DNA of 8,871 nt from SM23-78 sp041479965 (GTDB taxonomy: Archaea > Nanobdellota > Nanobdellia > Woesearchaeales > SM23-78), in assembly GCA_041479965.1 (NCBI GenBank), contig JBGOZE010000050.1, positions 1 to 8,871 of the forward strand, in the 5' to 3' direction. Made by a program: the position numbers and the translations under genes. Numbering within the stretch: position 1 is the stretch's first letter; each line of letters opens with the position of its first letter. This document shows, in pieces, positions 1 to 6,609 of the stretch. The notes under the pieces were generated by a model. It saw only the letters and a list, made by a program, of their open reading frames with translations. It made no database searches and was not told the DNA's origin.

Positions 1-134
1 ACAGCAACATTAACGCCAGGATTCAACTTAAATAATCCACCACTATCAACCCAATACTTCAGGAGCTCATTCCCAGGATCAAGCCTCTGCAAAGCCCTGT
101 AATCATCCCTCACCAAGTCAACCAGGTTAATCAT
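1..134 (-). CDS. Hypothetical protein, N-terminal part only (runs off left edge)
   Basis: An open frame starts at ATG 134-132 and continues without a stop to the left edge, giving 44 residues that begin MINLVDLVRDDYRALQRL. I do not recognise the family. The visible part is mixed charged and hydrophobic, reads like a soluble helical N-terminus, and has no signal peptide or membrane segment. The start is supported by a TATA-like box centred about 27 bases upstream, which places transcription initiation at or next to the ATG, so the message is probably leaderless. No good Shine-Dalgarno is present; only GGTG sits close to the ATG. It is separated by about 180 bases from the gene upstream and appears to be its own unit. 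The function cannot be judged from this fragment. Confidence 0.6.
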   Translation of the reverse strand, partial: MINLVDLVRDDYRALQRLDPGNELLKYWVDSGGLFKLNPGVNVA

Positions 135-155
135 GACACCAGAGAATAAGGAAGG

Positions 156-167
156 ATTATATAAAGG
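156..167 (-). promoter_or_regulatory. Archaeal TATA box for the left-edge gene
   Basis: The minus strand reads CCTTTATATAAT, centred about 27 bases before ATG 134. Archaeal transcription starts about 26 bases after the TATA centre, so this box predicts a leaderless or near-leaderless message. Strand and spacing both fit the downstream frame. Confidence 0.6.
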
Positions 168-317
168 TTTTCACGGGACTTAGACACTTCATCTTCTCAA
201 ATTCCTGATTTACAGAAGTCTTTTTCCCAACAGGATAAAACACAGAGAATACAAAGATGTTTTTAAGGGTTTCTATTTTCAGCAGCGCCTAATGAGCCCA
301 TGCCAGAATGGCGGGGA
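168..317. other. Intergenic stretch between the 139-residue gene and the left-edge gene
   Basis: I see no open frame longer than about a dozen codons and no convincing RNA gene. At its right border, overlapping the stop of the neighbouring gene, a short imperfect inverted repeat runs from about 312 to 333 (CGGGGAT and ATTCCCG, with one G-T pair). There is no clear oligo-T terminator for the minus-strand gene, only scattered T-rich patches. Confidence 0.4.
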
Positions 318-737
318 TTAATCGTCATTCCCGTGCGTTTCCATGAATCCTGCTTTCTCTCTTTCAGCAAACTCTATTAATAGCTCAACACCATCTGAAA
401 AAGGAGCTGGAACCCTGGGTAGTCTTAACTGCGGGCTTTTATATGAAGAACAATAGACTCTTGTAATTGAATCATCATAAAGGGTGTGAGGGATTGAAAT
501 CTCTACATGGACAAAGCTCCTGGACCAGTAAGGAAAGTTATCTCCCATAGCATTACTGAGAGTCTGATTCATTATGCACTTAGGTTTTTTTAAGCAGCTC
601 AGGCAATACTCCAGGACCTGGTCCCCATCATCAAACGAGACACTAGGCTGTTCAATTCTTTTAAAACCCTCGGGAAGTGAAGTCTTAGCAGCTGGTTTCA
701 TCTTAACCTCTCTCAGAAACAGGTCTGAGGCCCTCAT
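318..737 (-). CDS. Hypothetical protein, 139 residues, four cysteines (CxxCx5C)
   Basis: I do not recognise this protein. The frame runs from ATG 737-735 to TAA 320-318. The chosen start has GGAG five bases upstream. GTG 740 is the adjacent alternative, and an internal ATG at 701 has its own GAGAGG just upstream and would remove 13 residues. The protein carries C45, C48 and C54 in the stretch EYCLSCLKKPKC, plus C96, which could form a small metal site or disulfides; this is inference only. A central aromatic-rich part (FPYWSRSFVHVEISIPHTLY) suggests a small beta-containing fold. The C-terminus is charged and there is no signal peptide or membrane segment. It lies downstream of the PPDK gene but has its own TATA-like sequence and a likely PPDK terminator between them, so it is probably transcribed alone. 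Confidence 0.7.
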   Translation of the reverse strand: MRASDLFLREVKMKPAAKTSLPEGFKRIEQPSVSFDDGDQVLEYCLSCLKKPKCIMNQTLSNAMGDNFPYWSRSFVHVEISIPHTLYDDSITRVYCSSYKSPQLRLPRVPAPFSDGVELLIEFAEREKAGFMETHGNDD

Positions 738-768
738 CACCTCTCCATAAAAAATATAAATAATAAAT

Positions 769-778
769 TATTATAAAG
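769..778 (-). promoter_or_regulatory. TATA-like box for the 139-residue gene
   Basis: The minus strand reads CTTTATAATAA in an AT-rich stretch, about 36 bases before ATG 737. Initiation would fall near 748 and leave a leader of about 10 bases that contains GGAGAGG. The surrounding AT-richness makes the exact box uncertain. Confidence 0.45.
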
Positions 779-800
779 TTATCGTAAAGAGGCATATAAA

Positions 801-830
801 TTAAAAAGCCCCGCCGGCGTTTGAGGCGCC
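801..830 (-). terminator. Probable terminator of the PPDK gene
   Basis: Starting about 8 bases after the PPDK stop, the minus strand has GGCG-CCTCAAA-CGCC, a 4-bp stem with a 7-base loop that overlaps the self-complementary CGCCGGCG. A GGGG run and then CTTTTTAATTT follow. The oligo-T tract is the part expected to matter in archaea. It also lies just upstream of the next gene's promoter, as a unit boundary should. Confidence 0.5.
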
Positions 831-837
831 TAGAAGT

Positions 838-3456
838 TTATTTCTTTTCTTTGACCGCCGCCTGCGCAGCAGCTAAGCGAGCAATCGGAACCCTATATGG
901 TGAGCAGCTCACATAATCCAACCCTATCCTGTGGCAGAACTCAACACTACTCGGCTCTCCGCCGTGCTCTCCGCAGATTCCTATCTTTAGTTTCTTGTTA
1001 ACTTTTCTTCCTTTTGCTACGCAGATTCTCATCAATTCTCCTACTCCTGCTTGGTCTATTGCTTGGAACGGGTCGCGAGGATATATTCCCAGCTTTACAT
1101 ATGCTGGCAAGAACTTGCCTGCATCATCTCTGGATAATCCTAGTCCCATCTGTGTCAAATCATTTGTTCCAAAACTAAAGAATTCTGCTTTCTTGGCTAT
1201 TTCATCAGCAGTAATAGCAGCTCTAGGCACTTCTATCATGGTCCCGACTGCATAATCAATCTTTATCTTCTTCTCTTTCATTACTTCAGCAGCTACCCTG
1301 TCAACAATCTCTTTTTGCAGCTCAAACTCTTTCAATATTCCAACGAGTGGTATCATCACTTCTGGCTTTACTTTTATTCCTTTCTTCTTAACCTCGCAAG
1401 CTGCTTCAAATATAGCGCGAGCCTGCATCTCAGATATTTCAGGATAAATAATTCCTAATCTGCATCCTCTGTGCCCTAGCATTGGGTTGAACTCATGCAA
1501 TTCCTCTGTCTTCATCTTTATCATTTCAACACTCACTCCAGTCTCATTTGCTAGCTCAATAACATCTTTTTCTTCTTTTGGCAAGAACTCGTGAAGTGGA
1601 GGATCAAGTAACCTTATTATCACTGGCTTATCTTTCATTACTGTGAATATTCCTGCAAAATCTGAACGTTGCATTGGCAGTAATTTAGCCAGCGCCTTCC
1701 GTCTTCCTTCAACATCAGAGGCAACTATCATCTCCCTGACTGCTTTTATCCTGTCGCCTTCAAAGAACATATGCTCAGTCCTGCAAAGCCCAATGCCTTC
1801 TGCTCCAAACCCAACAGCCACTTGACTATCCTTTGGAGTGTCTGCATTTGTCCATACTCCTAGTCTTCGATACTTGTCAGCCCATTTCATTAGAACAGCA
1901 AAATCTCCTGATAATACAGGATCAACTACTGGCACTTTGCCAAGAAACACTTCACCAGTGCTTCCATCAAGGGTTATCCATTCTCCTTCATTAACAATAA
2001 CATCTTTAATCATTAGTTTCTTTTCATGCTCTTTTACAATCATCTCACTAACGCCAGCAACGCAGCATTTGCCCATTCCTCTGGCAACAACTGCAGCATG
2101 TGAAGTCATTCCTCCTCTTGCAGTTAGTATTCCTTTTGCATGATTCATTCCTTTAATATCTTCAGGGCTAGTTTCAGTGCGAACAAGTATTACACTATCT
2201 CCTCTCTCTCCATACTCAACAGCCTTCTCTGCATTGAACACTACCATTCCAACTGCTGCTCCTGGTGATGCAGGCAATCCATTAGCAATTAGCTGAGCTT
2301 TCTTCCTAGCAATAGGGTCCAGCATCTTGTGCAATAACTGGTCTAGTGAGCTTGCTTCTACTCGCAACAATGCTTCTTTCTCATCTATCAGCTTCTCTTT
2401 TACCATTTCTACTGCAATACGTACAGCTGCATGCGCTGTTCTCTTGCCATTCCTTGTCTGCAGTATAAACAACTTGCCTTCTTGTATTGTGAACTCCATG
2501 TCTTGCATGTCTCTATAGTGCTTTTCTAGTTTTTTCCTTATTGCTTCTAGTTCCTTGTACACCAAAGGCATTCTTTTCTTTAGAGCAAGTAATGAAAGAG
2601 GCGTTCTTATGCCTGCAACAACATCTTCTCCTTGCGCATTAAACAGCATCTCGCCATAAAAAACATTCTCTCCTGTTGAAGGATTCCTTGTAAAGCAAAC
2701 TCCTGTGCCAGAGTCTTCTCCCATGTTGCCAAAAACCATGGCTTGGATTGTGACAGCAGTGCCAATCAAGCCTCGGATATTATTAAGCTCCCTGTAAGTT
2801 ATTGCTCGAGGATTATTCCATGAGTCAAAAACAGCATTGACAGCCAATCGAAGCTGCTCAGAAGCATCCTGAGGAAACTCTTTGCCAGCATTCTTCCTGA
2901 TGACTTCCTTGTACTCAGAAACTATCTCCTTCAAGTCAGATGCATTAAGCTCAGTGTCATACTTCACTCCTTTGGTGTGCTTGGCATTCTCAAGCACTTC
3001 CTCAAAATATTTGTGCTCAACACCAATCACCACATTCCCGAACATCTGCAGGAATCTCCTGTAAGCATCATAGGCAAATCTTTCATTGCCTGTCTTATCA
3101 GCCAATCCTTTCACAGCATAATCATTCATTCCAAGGTTCAGGACAGTGTCCATCATTCCCGGCATTGATACTGCTGCTCCTGAGCGAACAGACACAAGCA
3201 AAGGGTTAGAAGCATCTCCAAGCTTCTTATTCATGTCTTTCTCCAATTTCAGAAGGTTCTTCTCAACTTGCTCTTTCAAGTCCTTAGGCCACTTCTTGTT
3301 GCGCTGATACTCATAGCAAGCCTTGGTTGTTATTGTGAATCCATGAGGGACTGGTATGCCGAGCCTGGTCATGCCTGCAAGATTAGCTCCTTTTCCTCCA
3401 AGAACTTCTTTCATCGAGTCTTTTCCTTCAGAAAAATAATAAACCCATTTCTCCAT
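838..3456 (-). CDS. ppdK: Pyruvate, phosphate dikinase (PPDK)
   Basis: The enzyme interconverts pyruvate + ATP + phosphate and PEP + AMP + pyrophosphate in cytosolic glycolysis or gluconeogenesis. The 872 residues match the usual full length. An N-terminal ATP-grasp nucleotide-binding domain (about 1-345) shows GGKGANLAGM at 20-29 and RSGAAVSMPGMMDTV at 91-105. The swivelling phosphohistidine domain (about 385-505) has GGMTSHAAVVARG with catalytic H453 and the regulatory-position threonine T451. The C-terminal PEP/pyruvate TIM barrel (about 515-870) has GLCRTEHMFF (R559), RLLDPPLHEF (R615), FNPMLGHRGCR, FSFGTNDLTQ at 760-769 and GICGEHGG with catalytic C828. All key residues are present, so it should be active. 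GGTGAG six bases before ATG 3456 and a TATA box about 40 bases upstream fix the start. PEP synthase is less likely because of the PPDK-type motifs and length. Confidence 0.97.
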   Translation of the reverse strand: MEKWVYYFSEGKDSMKEVLGGKGANLAGMTRLGIPVPHGFTITTKACYEYQRNKKWPKDLKEQVEKNLLKLEKDMNKKLGDASNPLLVSVRSGAAVSMPGMMDTVLNLGMNDYAVKGLADKTGNERFAYDAYRRFLQMFGNVVIGVEHKYFEEVLENAKHTKGVKYDTELNASDLKEIVSEYKEVIRKNAGKEFPQDASEQLRLAVNAVFDSWNNPRAITYRELNNIRGLIGTAVTIQAMVFGNMGEDSGTGVCFTRNPSTGENVFYGEMLFNAQGEDVVAGIRTPLSLLALKKRMPLVYKELEAIRKKLEKHYRDMQDMEFTIQEGKLFILQTRNGKRTAHAAVRIAVEMVKEKLIDEKEALLRVEASSLDQLLHKMLDPIARKKAQLIANGLPASPGAAVGMVVFNAEKAVEYGERGDSVILVRTETSPEDIKGMNHAKGILTARGGMTSHAAVVARGMGKCCVAGVSEMIVKEHEKKLMIKDVIVNEGEWITLDGSTGEVFLGKVPVVDPVLSGDFAVLMKWADKYRRLGVWTNADTPKDSQVAVGFGAEGIGLCRTEHMFFEGDRIKAVREMIVASDVEGRRKALAKLLPMQRSDFAGIFTVMKDKPVIIRLLDPPLHEFLPKEEKDVIELANETGVSVEMIKMKTEELHEFNPMLGHRGCRLGIIYPEISEMQARAIFEAACEVKKKGIKVKPEVMIPLVGILKEFELQKEIVDRVAAEVMKEKKIKIDYAVGTMIEVPRAAITADEIAKKAEFFSFGTNDLTQMGLGLSRDDAGKFLPAYVKLGIYPRDPFQAIDQAGVGELMRICVAKGRKVNKKLKIGICGEHGGEPSSVEFCHRIGLDYVSCSPYRVPIARLAAAQAAVKEKK

Positions 3457-3462
3457 GTTAAA

Positions 3463-3468
3463 CTCACC
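3463..3468 (-). promoter_or_regulatory. Ribosome binding site of PPDK
   Basis: The minus strand reads GGTGAG, then six bases, then ATG 3456. GGTGA pairs with the end of archaeal 16S rRNA. This supports the annotated start, so PPDK belongs to the leadered genes in this window. Confidence 0.6.
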
Positions 3469-3490
3469 AAATAGAGAATGTTCTGCAACT

Positions 3491-3500
3491 ATTTATAAAG
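3491..3500 (-). promoter_or_regulatory. TATA box for PPDK
   Basis: The minus strand reads CTTTATAAAT about 40 bases before the PPDK ATG. The predicted start site near 3470 gives a leader of about 14 bases that includes the GGTGAG ribosome binding site. It sits inside the 65-base gap after the radical SAM gene, so PPDK has its own promoter. Confidence 0.6.
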
Positions 3501-3505
3501 TTTAT

Positions 3506-3521
3506 GAGCAAAAATAAATGT
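3506..3521 (-). terminator. Possible oligo-T terminator of the radical SAM gene
   Basis: Directly after the TAA at 3524-3522 the minus strand reads CATTTATTTTTGC. T-rich tracts without a stem can terminate archaeal transcription. No hairpin is visible, so this is a weak call. Confidence 0.3.
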
Positions 3522-4598
3522 TTAAATCATAATAGGGTCTTTGAGAGACCCTTCTCCGTACTCTCTCTTCCTGAACAAGCTCTCAAGCTCAAGAACCTTT
3601 CTCAAGTACCTGGGCTTAATCATCTCAGTCTCTTCAAAGTCAAAATTTCCTTCATAAAGCCTGGCCCAGATTGGCTGGTCCATCAGGAAAGCACTCCAGT
3701 CTTCCTGTGCCTTGTCATCATAGTCAAATTGCTTCTCATCCACTTCTTTTAGTCTTTTCTCAATCACGCCAAACCCTTCTGTCAAGACATTTCCAATAAC
3801 AGGACGCTCCTTGCTGGAAAAGCGCATGTAATATCTCATGTTTCCTGAGTTATCCAGGAATGCGTAAGGCAGGCTAGTGTCTCTCTTTGCGACAAACTGG
3901 ACTCGGGCATCGTTGAGCTTTTTCATCTTTTCTTCTTCCAAGAGGAAATAGGCTAACAGGCAGTCAATGCCTCCTTTTTCATAAAAGCGCTCTGCTTCTC
4001 GCTCTGAAATCTGGAATGGTTCTCTCATTAAATCCCGGCCATAGTTCGGCTTAACCAGTTCGTCATTGTACTCATAGATGCGCCAGTAATCAAAGCCAAC
4101 CTTATCAAGATAGTTGTGCAAAACTGGCATCTGCCTGCGGTTAAGCGCAGTGAAGACAGTATGAACTCCCAGCTTGATATTCTTGCTTCTTATGCTCTCT
4201 GCAAGCTCACCAAATCTTTTGACAACAGGAATAAATTCTTCTCCCCTGAGCTCTGCCTGGACTTTCCTGTTAAGGCTGTCAAGCGGAAGCGCAATATCAT
4301 CCACTAATCCTGAAAGCCCAGAAATCTTTTTCTCATCCAGCAAGACACCGTTGGTGTGCAGGCTGACATAAACATCCTTGCTCTTCAGCACAGCTAAAAC
4401 CTTCTCCAAGCCTTCAACAAGCAAAGGCTCCCCTCCAGTGAGAGTCACCTTTCTAACATTGTCATCAACAAGCCTCCTGGCAAGATCCTCAAGCTTTTCT
4501 GCAGAAGCAAAAGGAAGATTCAGAGGCTTGAAGCAAAAAGAGCAGTCAAGGTTACAGCTGCTGCCAATATACCAGTGAACATGCTCAATAGTGTCCAT
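3522..4598 (-). CDS. Radical SAM protein without auxiliary cluster domain, distantly viperin-like
   Basis: A 358-residue cytosolic radical SAM enzyme. The N-terminal motif SCNLDCSFCFKP gives the [4Fe-4S] ligands C15, C19 and C22. TLTGGEPLL (52-60) is the SAM-binding GGEP motif, HTNG (81-84) marks a further core strand, and LPLDSLN (104-110) lies later in the partial barrel. The only other cysteine is C213, so there is no SPASM or twitch domain with a second cluster. By eye, CNxxCxFCF, the DSLN segment and a late YAFLDNSGNMRYY segment recall viperin (CNYKCGFCF, CDSFD, YLILDEYMRFL), but overall identity looks low. The substrate is unknown; a MoaA-like or tRNA/cofactor-type enzyme remains possible. 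A TATA box 26 bases before ATG 4598 and no Shine-Dalgarno predict a leaderless message. The upstream methyltransferase gene ends 41 bases away. Confidence 0.9.
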   Translation of the reverse strand: MDTIEHVHWYIGSSCNLDCSFCFKPLNLPFASAEKLEDLARRLVDDNVRKVTLTGGEPLLVEGLEKVLAVLKSKDVYVSLHTNGVLLDEKKISGLSGLVDDIALPLDSLNRKVQAELRGEEFIPVVKRFGELAESIRSKNIKLGVHTVFTALNRRQMPVLHNYLDKVGFDYWRIYEYNDELVKPNYGRDLMREPFQISEREAERFYEKGGIDCLLAYFLLEEEKMKKLNDARVQFVAKRDTSLPYAFLDNSGNMRYYMRFSSKERPVIGNVLTEGFGVIEKRLKEVDEKQFDYDDKAQEDWSAFLMDQPIWARLYEGNFDFEETEMIKPRYLRKVLELESLFRKREYGEGSLKDPIMI

Positions 4599-4618
4599 CC
4601 GAACAGAGAATTACATAA

Positions 4619-4630
4619 GCATAATAAATC
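4619..4630 (-). promoter_or_regulatory. TATA box for the radical SAM gene
   Basis: The minus strand reads CCAAAAGATTTATTATGC, with a BRE-like AAAAG before TTTATTAT. The box centre is about 26 bases from ATG 4598. No ribosome binding site follows, so transcription probably begins at the start codon. Confidence 0.6.
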
Positions 4631-4639
4631 TTTTGGAAT

Positions 4640-5272
4640 TCACTCATCGCCAATCAGCGGCACAAATATCACTCCGCCAAAATATTCTGTCTTGGTCTTG
4701 TTCTTGCCAGTCTTCTTTACTCTGACAAGCTCTTGGTGATAGCTTGGACCAATAGGCGCAACAAGCATTCCTTTCACAGCAAGCTGCTCTATCAATCCAG
4801 ATGGAATCTTCTCAGATGCTGCTGTCACAATGATGGCGTCATAGGGAGCTTCAGGAGCATAGCCTTTTGTGCCGTCGCCATGAACTACCTTGACATTATC
4901 ATAATTGTATTTCTTCAATAATTCCTGCGTCTTCTTGGCCAATCCCTCGACGCGCTCAACAGTGAATACTTTCTTAGCAAGCTTGGAAAGTATTGCTGCC
5001 TGGTAGCCTGAGCCAGTCCCAATCTCAAGCACTTTTTCTTTTCCTTTGAGCTCAAGCAGGTCTGTCATCAAAGCCACAATGTATGGCTGGCTGATGGTCT
5101 AGCCGTAGCCAATAGGCAGAGGGCTGTCGTAATAAGCCTCAACTTCTGCTCCTTCAGGAACAAAAATATGCCTTGGAACCTCACGCATAACCTTAAGAAT
5201 CTTCGGATTATCGATTCCTCGATGCTCAATCTGGTACTTGACCATGTCAGAGCGCTCTTTAGAGTATTCCAT
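4640..5272 (-). pseudogene. pcm: Protein-L-isoaspartate O-methyltransferase, interrupted by one in-frame TAG
   Basis: The family transfers a methyl group from SAM to isoaspartyl residues in damaged proteins, a cytosolic repair step. Read through the amber codon, the frame from ATG 5272 to TGA 4642-4640 is 210 residues, the usual family length. The N-terminal part has MVKYQIEHRGI (10-20), VPRHIFVPE (32-40) and YYDSPLPIGYG (47-57). Codon 58 is TAG (5101-5099), exactly where relatives have Gln in GxGQTISQP. The same frame continues with TISQPYIVALM (59-69), SAM motif I VLEIGTGSGY (81-90), VFTVER, GDG and YDAIIVTAA. Nothing else is damaged. Translation could restart at GTG 5077 or ATG 5068, but that product would lack the TISxP active-site loop, and the first 57 residues lack the SAM site. 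Options are a fresh nonsense mutation, a base error, or amber read-through. The true start is ATG 5272, not the longer frame to 5395, which runs into the upstream gene. Confidence 0.85.
5099..5101 (-). other. In-frame amber codon (TAG) replacing the conserved Gln of pcm
   Basis: The minus strand reads GGC TAC GGC TAG ACC ATC, so Gly-Tyr-Gly-amber-Thr-Ile. A single C-to-T change from CAG would explain it. The frame is open on both sides and matches the family closely on both sides. Confidence 0.9.
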
Positions 5273-5294
5273 GGGAAAAAGAAATATGCCTGTG

Positions 5295-5304
5295 CTTAAA
5301 AAAT
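5295..5304 (-). promoter_or_regulatory. TATA-like box for pcm
   Basis: The minus strand reads ATTTTTTAAG, centred about 27 bases before ATG 5272. There is no Shine-Dalgarno before that ATG, so a leaderless message is predicted. The box lies in the 55-base gap after the 161-residue gene. Its presence suggests the interrupted gene is still transcribed. Confidence 0.45.
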
Positions 5305-5327
5305 TACTGGGTTTGCAGGAAGCATCA

Positions 5328-5813
5328 TCAAAATTCCTTGATAACATTAATCTCAAGGTAATTGAGGTTACCGTGCCTCTTGTCCTTGTCGTCAAACAAC
5401 ACTGCTACGCCAGGCAATCCTTTGCGTGAGAGCACTTTAGCTGACGAGTCGCTTGGGTTAGGCAATATGAGAGAGCCTAAGTTACTTTTAGCTTTTCTAT
5501 AAAAATCATTTCTGATGTGCTCGCCGCTCATCCATAGGCTTGGATAAGGCATCACCATGCGCCCAGCGATTTCATCTGCCTCATCAATCGTGTCAGAGAG
5601 CTCATCCAGAAGCAAGATCCTTATCTCAGTAGATGTGAGCTCAGCCCTGACCTGAAGTTCATAAAGATCGCTGTTGAGTTGCTTCATGAAAGCTTCGAAG
5701 TTCTTGAGAGAGATAGGCACATGCCGCAAGCGGCTTGTCAGGTCCTCCAAAGCAGGCTTGTTTTCTACTAGGTATTCTTTCACAATACTGTTAAGGTCAT
5801 AATATTTTGCCAT
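5328..5813 (-). CDS. Hypothetical protein, 161 residues
   Basis: I do not recognise this protein. ATG 5813-5811 is chosen because GGGTGGTGG lies just upstream; two in-frame GTG codons at 5822 and 5819 are part of that ribosome binding site. It ends at TGA 5330-5328. Residues 1-90 look helical and charged, with leucines at regular spacing (IVKEYLVENKPALEDLTSRL and EIRILLLDELSDTIDEADEI). The second half (VMPYPSLWMSGEHIRNDFYR, then LPNPSDSSAKV and GVAVLFDDKDKRHG) looks more like a small globular or beta part. I see no cysteine, no metal motif, no signal peptide and no membrane segment. Its own promoter lies about 75 bases upstream, giving an unusually long leader for this window. It sits between the M50 protease gene and pcm; a functional link is not evident. 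Confidence 0.75.
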   Translation of the reverse strand: MAKYYDLNSIVKEYLVENKPALEDLTSRLRHVPISLKNFEAFMKQLNSDLYELQVRAELTSTEIRILLLDELSDTIDEADEIAGRMVMPYPSLWMSGEHIRNDFYRKAKSNLGSLILPNPSDSSAKVLSRKGLPGVAVLFDDKDKRHGNLNYLEINVIKEF

Positions 5814-5864
5814 TGCCACCACCCTTTCTGATTGTTAAGCTTATCAGTAGTTCTTATTACTACG
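5814..5864 (-). promoter_or_regulatory. Long 5' leader with two small inverted repeats and a Shine-Dalgarno
   Basis: If transcription starts about 26 bases after the TATA box at 5885-5896, the leader is about 50 bases. It holds GTAGT-AATAAGA-ACTAC (5-bp stem, 7-base loop) and CTGAT-AAGCTTAACA-ATCAG (5-bp stem, 10-base loop), then GGGTGGTGG and the ATG. The stems are short and could be chance in AT-rich sequence. Confidence 0.35.
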
Positions 5865-5884
5865 CTGAAAAGATAATCAGACTT

Positions 5885-5896
5885 GGTTTATAAAGA
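5885..5896 (-). promoter_or_regulatory. TATA box for the 161-residue gene
   Basis: The minus strand reads TCTTTATAAACC, preceded by a BRE-like GAAAA. It is the strongest TATA match in the gap between the M50 gene and the 161-residue gene and lies about 77 bases before the ATG. Confidence 0.55.
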
Positions 5897-5910
5897 TTTT
5901 CAGAAAACAT

Positions 5911-6492
5911 TCACAGCAACGTCAATAATCCCTTGAACACAGTACTTCCGTCGAAGAACGGCAAGGGCAGCATGTTGAAGATGAACAGGAGCATGTTTAT
6001 CCTACTCACTAGGAAGACTGCGTGATAGATATTGTCTTTCATCTTAACAGTCTTCAACAGCACCAATGCAACCAGCCACAGGACCAGGTTTACTCCTGGG
6101 CCTGCAAAAGCTATCAATGTGGACTGCAATGTAGTTGCTGCTCCGCTTATTGAAGTGAAGGCCGGAACAAAGAAGATGAAGTTAAGCCCTATGAGCTTCA
6201 AGGCTATCCCAATCCCTAGCCAAGTGTAGGCTGCGTGGAAGCTGGCAGTCAAGCCATAAGCTATGGCAACAAATTTGTGGCCGAACTCGTGCAGTATGAT
6301 GCTCGGAGCGACAATGGCTGCTGCGAACCAGAAATTATTCCAGTTGAACATTTTCTTCCTGTGTTTCTTCAGGTAATATTCAGGAGTTATGACTTCCACT
6401 TTTGGCCTGTAATGGAAGAAATCCTTGAATATGAATCCAATAGCCAAGGTTATGATTACAATGTCCCATATCTCGCTGAGCTCTAAAAGCAT
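5911..6492 (-). CDS. Site-2 protease family (M50) intramembrane metalloprotease
   Basis: A 193-residue membrane protein of the S2P/M50 family, zinc proteases that cut substrates inside or next to the membrane. The zinc motif is HEFGH at 68-72, with ligands H68 and H72 and catalytic E69. The second family motif is NMLPLPFFDG at 173-182, where D181 is the expected third ligand. Hydrophobic segments lie at about 9-24, 53-70, 95-113, 122-147 and 157-180, giving a minimal core without PDZ or CBS domains. A basic loop follows the first helix (LKKHRKK, 41-47). All catalytic residues are present, so it should be active; the substrate is unknown. A TATA box 27 bases before ATG 6492 and no Shine-Dalgarno predict a leaderless message. 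The next gene downstream has its own promoter. Confidence 0.93.
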   Translation of the reverse strand: MLLELSEIWDIVIITLAIGFIFKDFFHYRPKVEVITPEYYLKKHRKKMFNWNNFWFAAAIVAPSIILHEFGHKFVAIAYGLTASFHAAYTWLGIGIALKLIGLNFIFFVPAFTSISGAATTLQSTLIAFAGPGVNLVLWLVALVLLKTVKMKDNIYHAVFLVSRINMLLFIFNMLPLPFFDGSTVFKGLLTLL

Positions 6493-6514
6493 AAATAAGA
6501 GGTGCAGCTCAAAT

Positions 6515-6523
6515 GTTTATATG
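6515..6523 (-). promoter_or_regulatory. TATA box for the M50 protease gene
   Basis: The minus strand reads GCAAAAAACATATAAAC, an A-rich BRE-like element followed by CATATAAAC. The centre is about 27 bases from ATG 6492. Together with the lack of a ribosome binding site this predicts leaderless translation. Confidence 0.65.
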
Positions 6524-6529
6524 TTTTTT

Positions 6530-6609
6530 GCTAGAGAAACTAACGGCTAGCTGGCTATTAAAATTTTAAGATTTTAAACGCACCCGCTAGAGAAAAAACT
6601 AGTAGCTGG
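6530..6609. repeat. Imperfect direct repeat, two copies of about 25 bp
   Basis: Copy A (6530-6554) and copy B (6586-6609) both start GCTAGAGAAA and end TAGCTGG; the middle differs (CTAACGGC in A, AAACTAG in B). Their starts are 56 bases apart and they are separated by a very AT-rich spacer. They lie between the 40-residue gene and the M50 gene. Origin and role are unknown. Confidence 0.6.

Noticed and set aside
168..317. Small peptide genes or a C/D-box RNA in the gap near the left edge
   Set aside because: The frames are about a dozen codons with no convincing start signals, and no paired C and D box arrangement is clear.
995..3474. Several plus-strand open frames of 60-101 codons opposite PPDK
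   Set aside because: PPDK is unambiguous over the whole stretch; the opposite frames have low-complexity composition and no start signals.
5099..5101. Pyrrolysine or selenocysteine as the meaning of the internal stop
   Set aside because: Selenocysteine uses TGA, not TAG. Pyrrolysine is not impossible, but no pyl gene is in the window, TAG also ends another gene here, and the family position is a plain Gln; kept only as something to test.
5099..5395. A longer N-terminal start for pcm at 5395
   Set aside because: The extra residues overlap the upstream 161-residue gene and match nothing in the family; ATG 5272 has a TATA-like box at the right distance and gives the normal family length.
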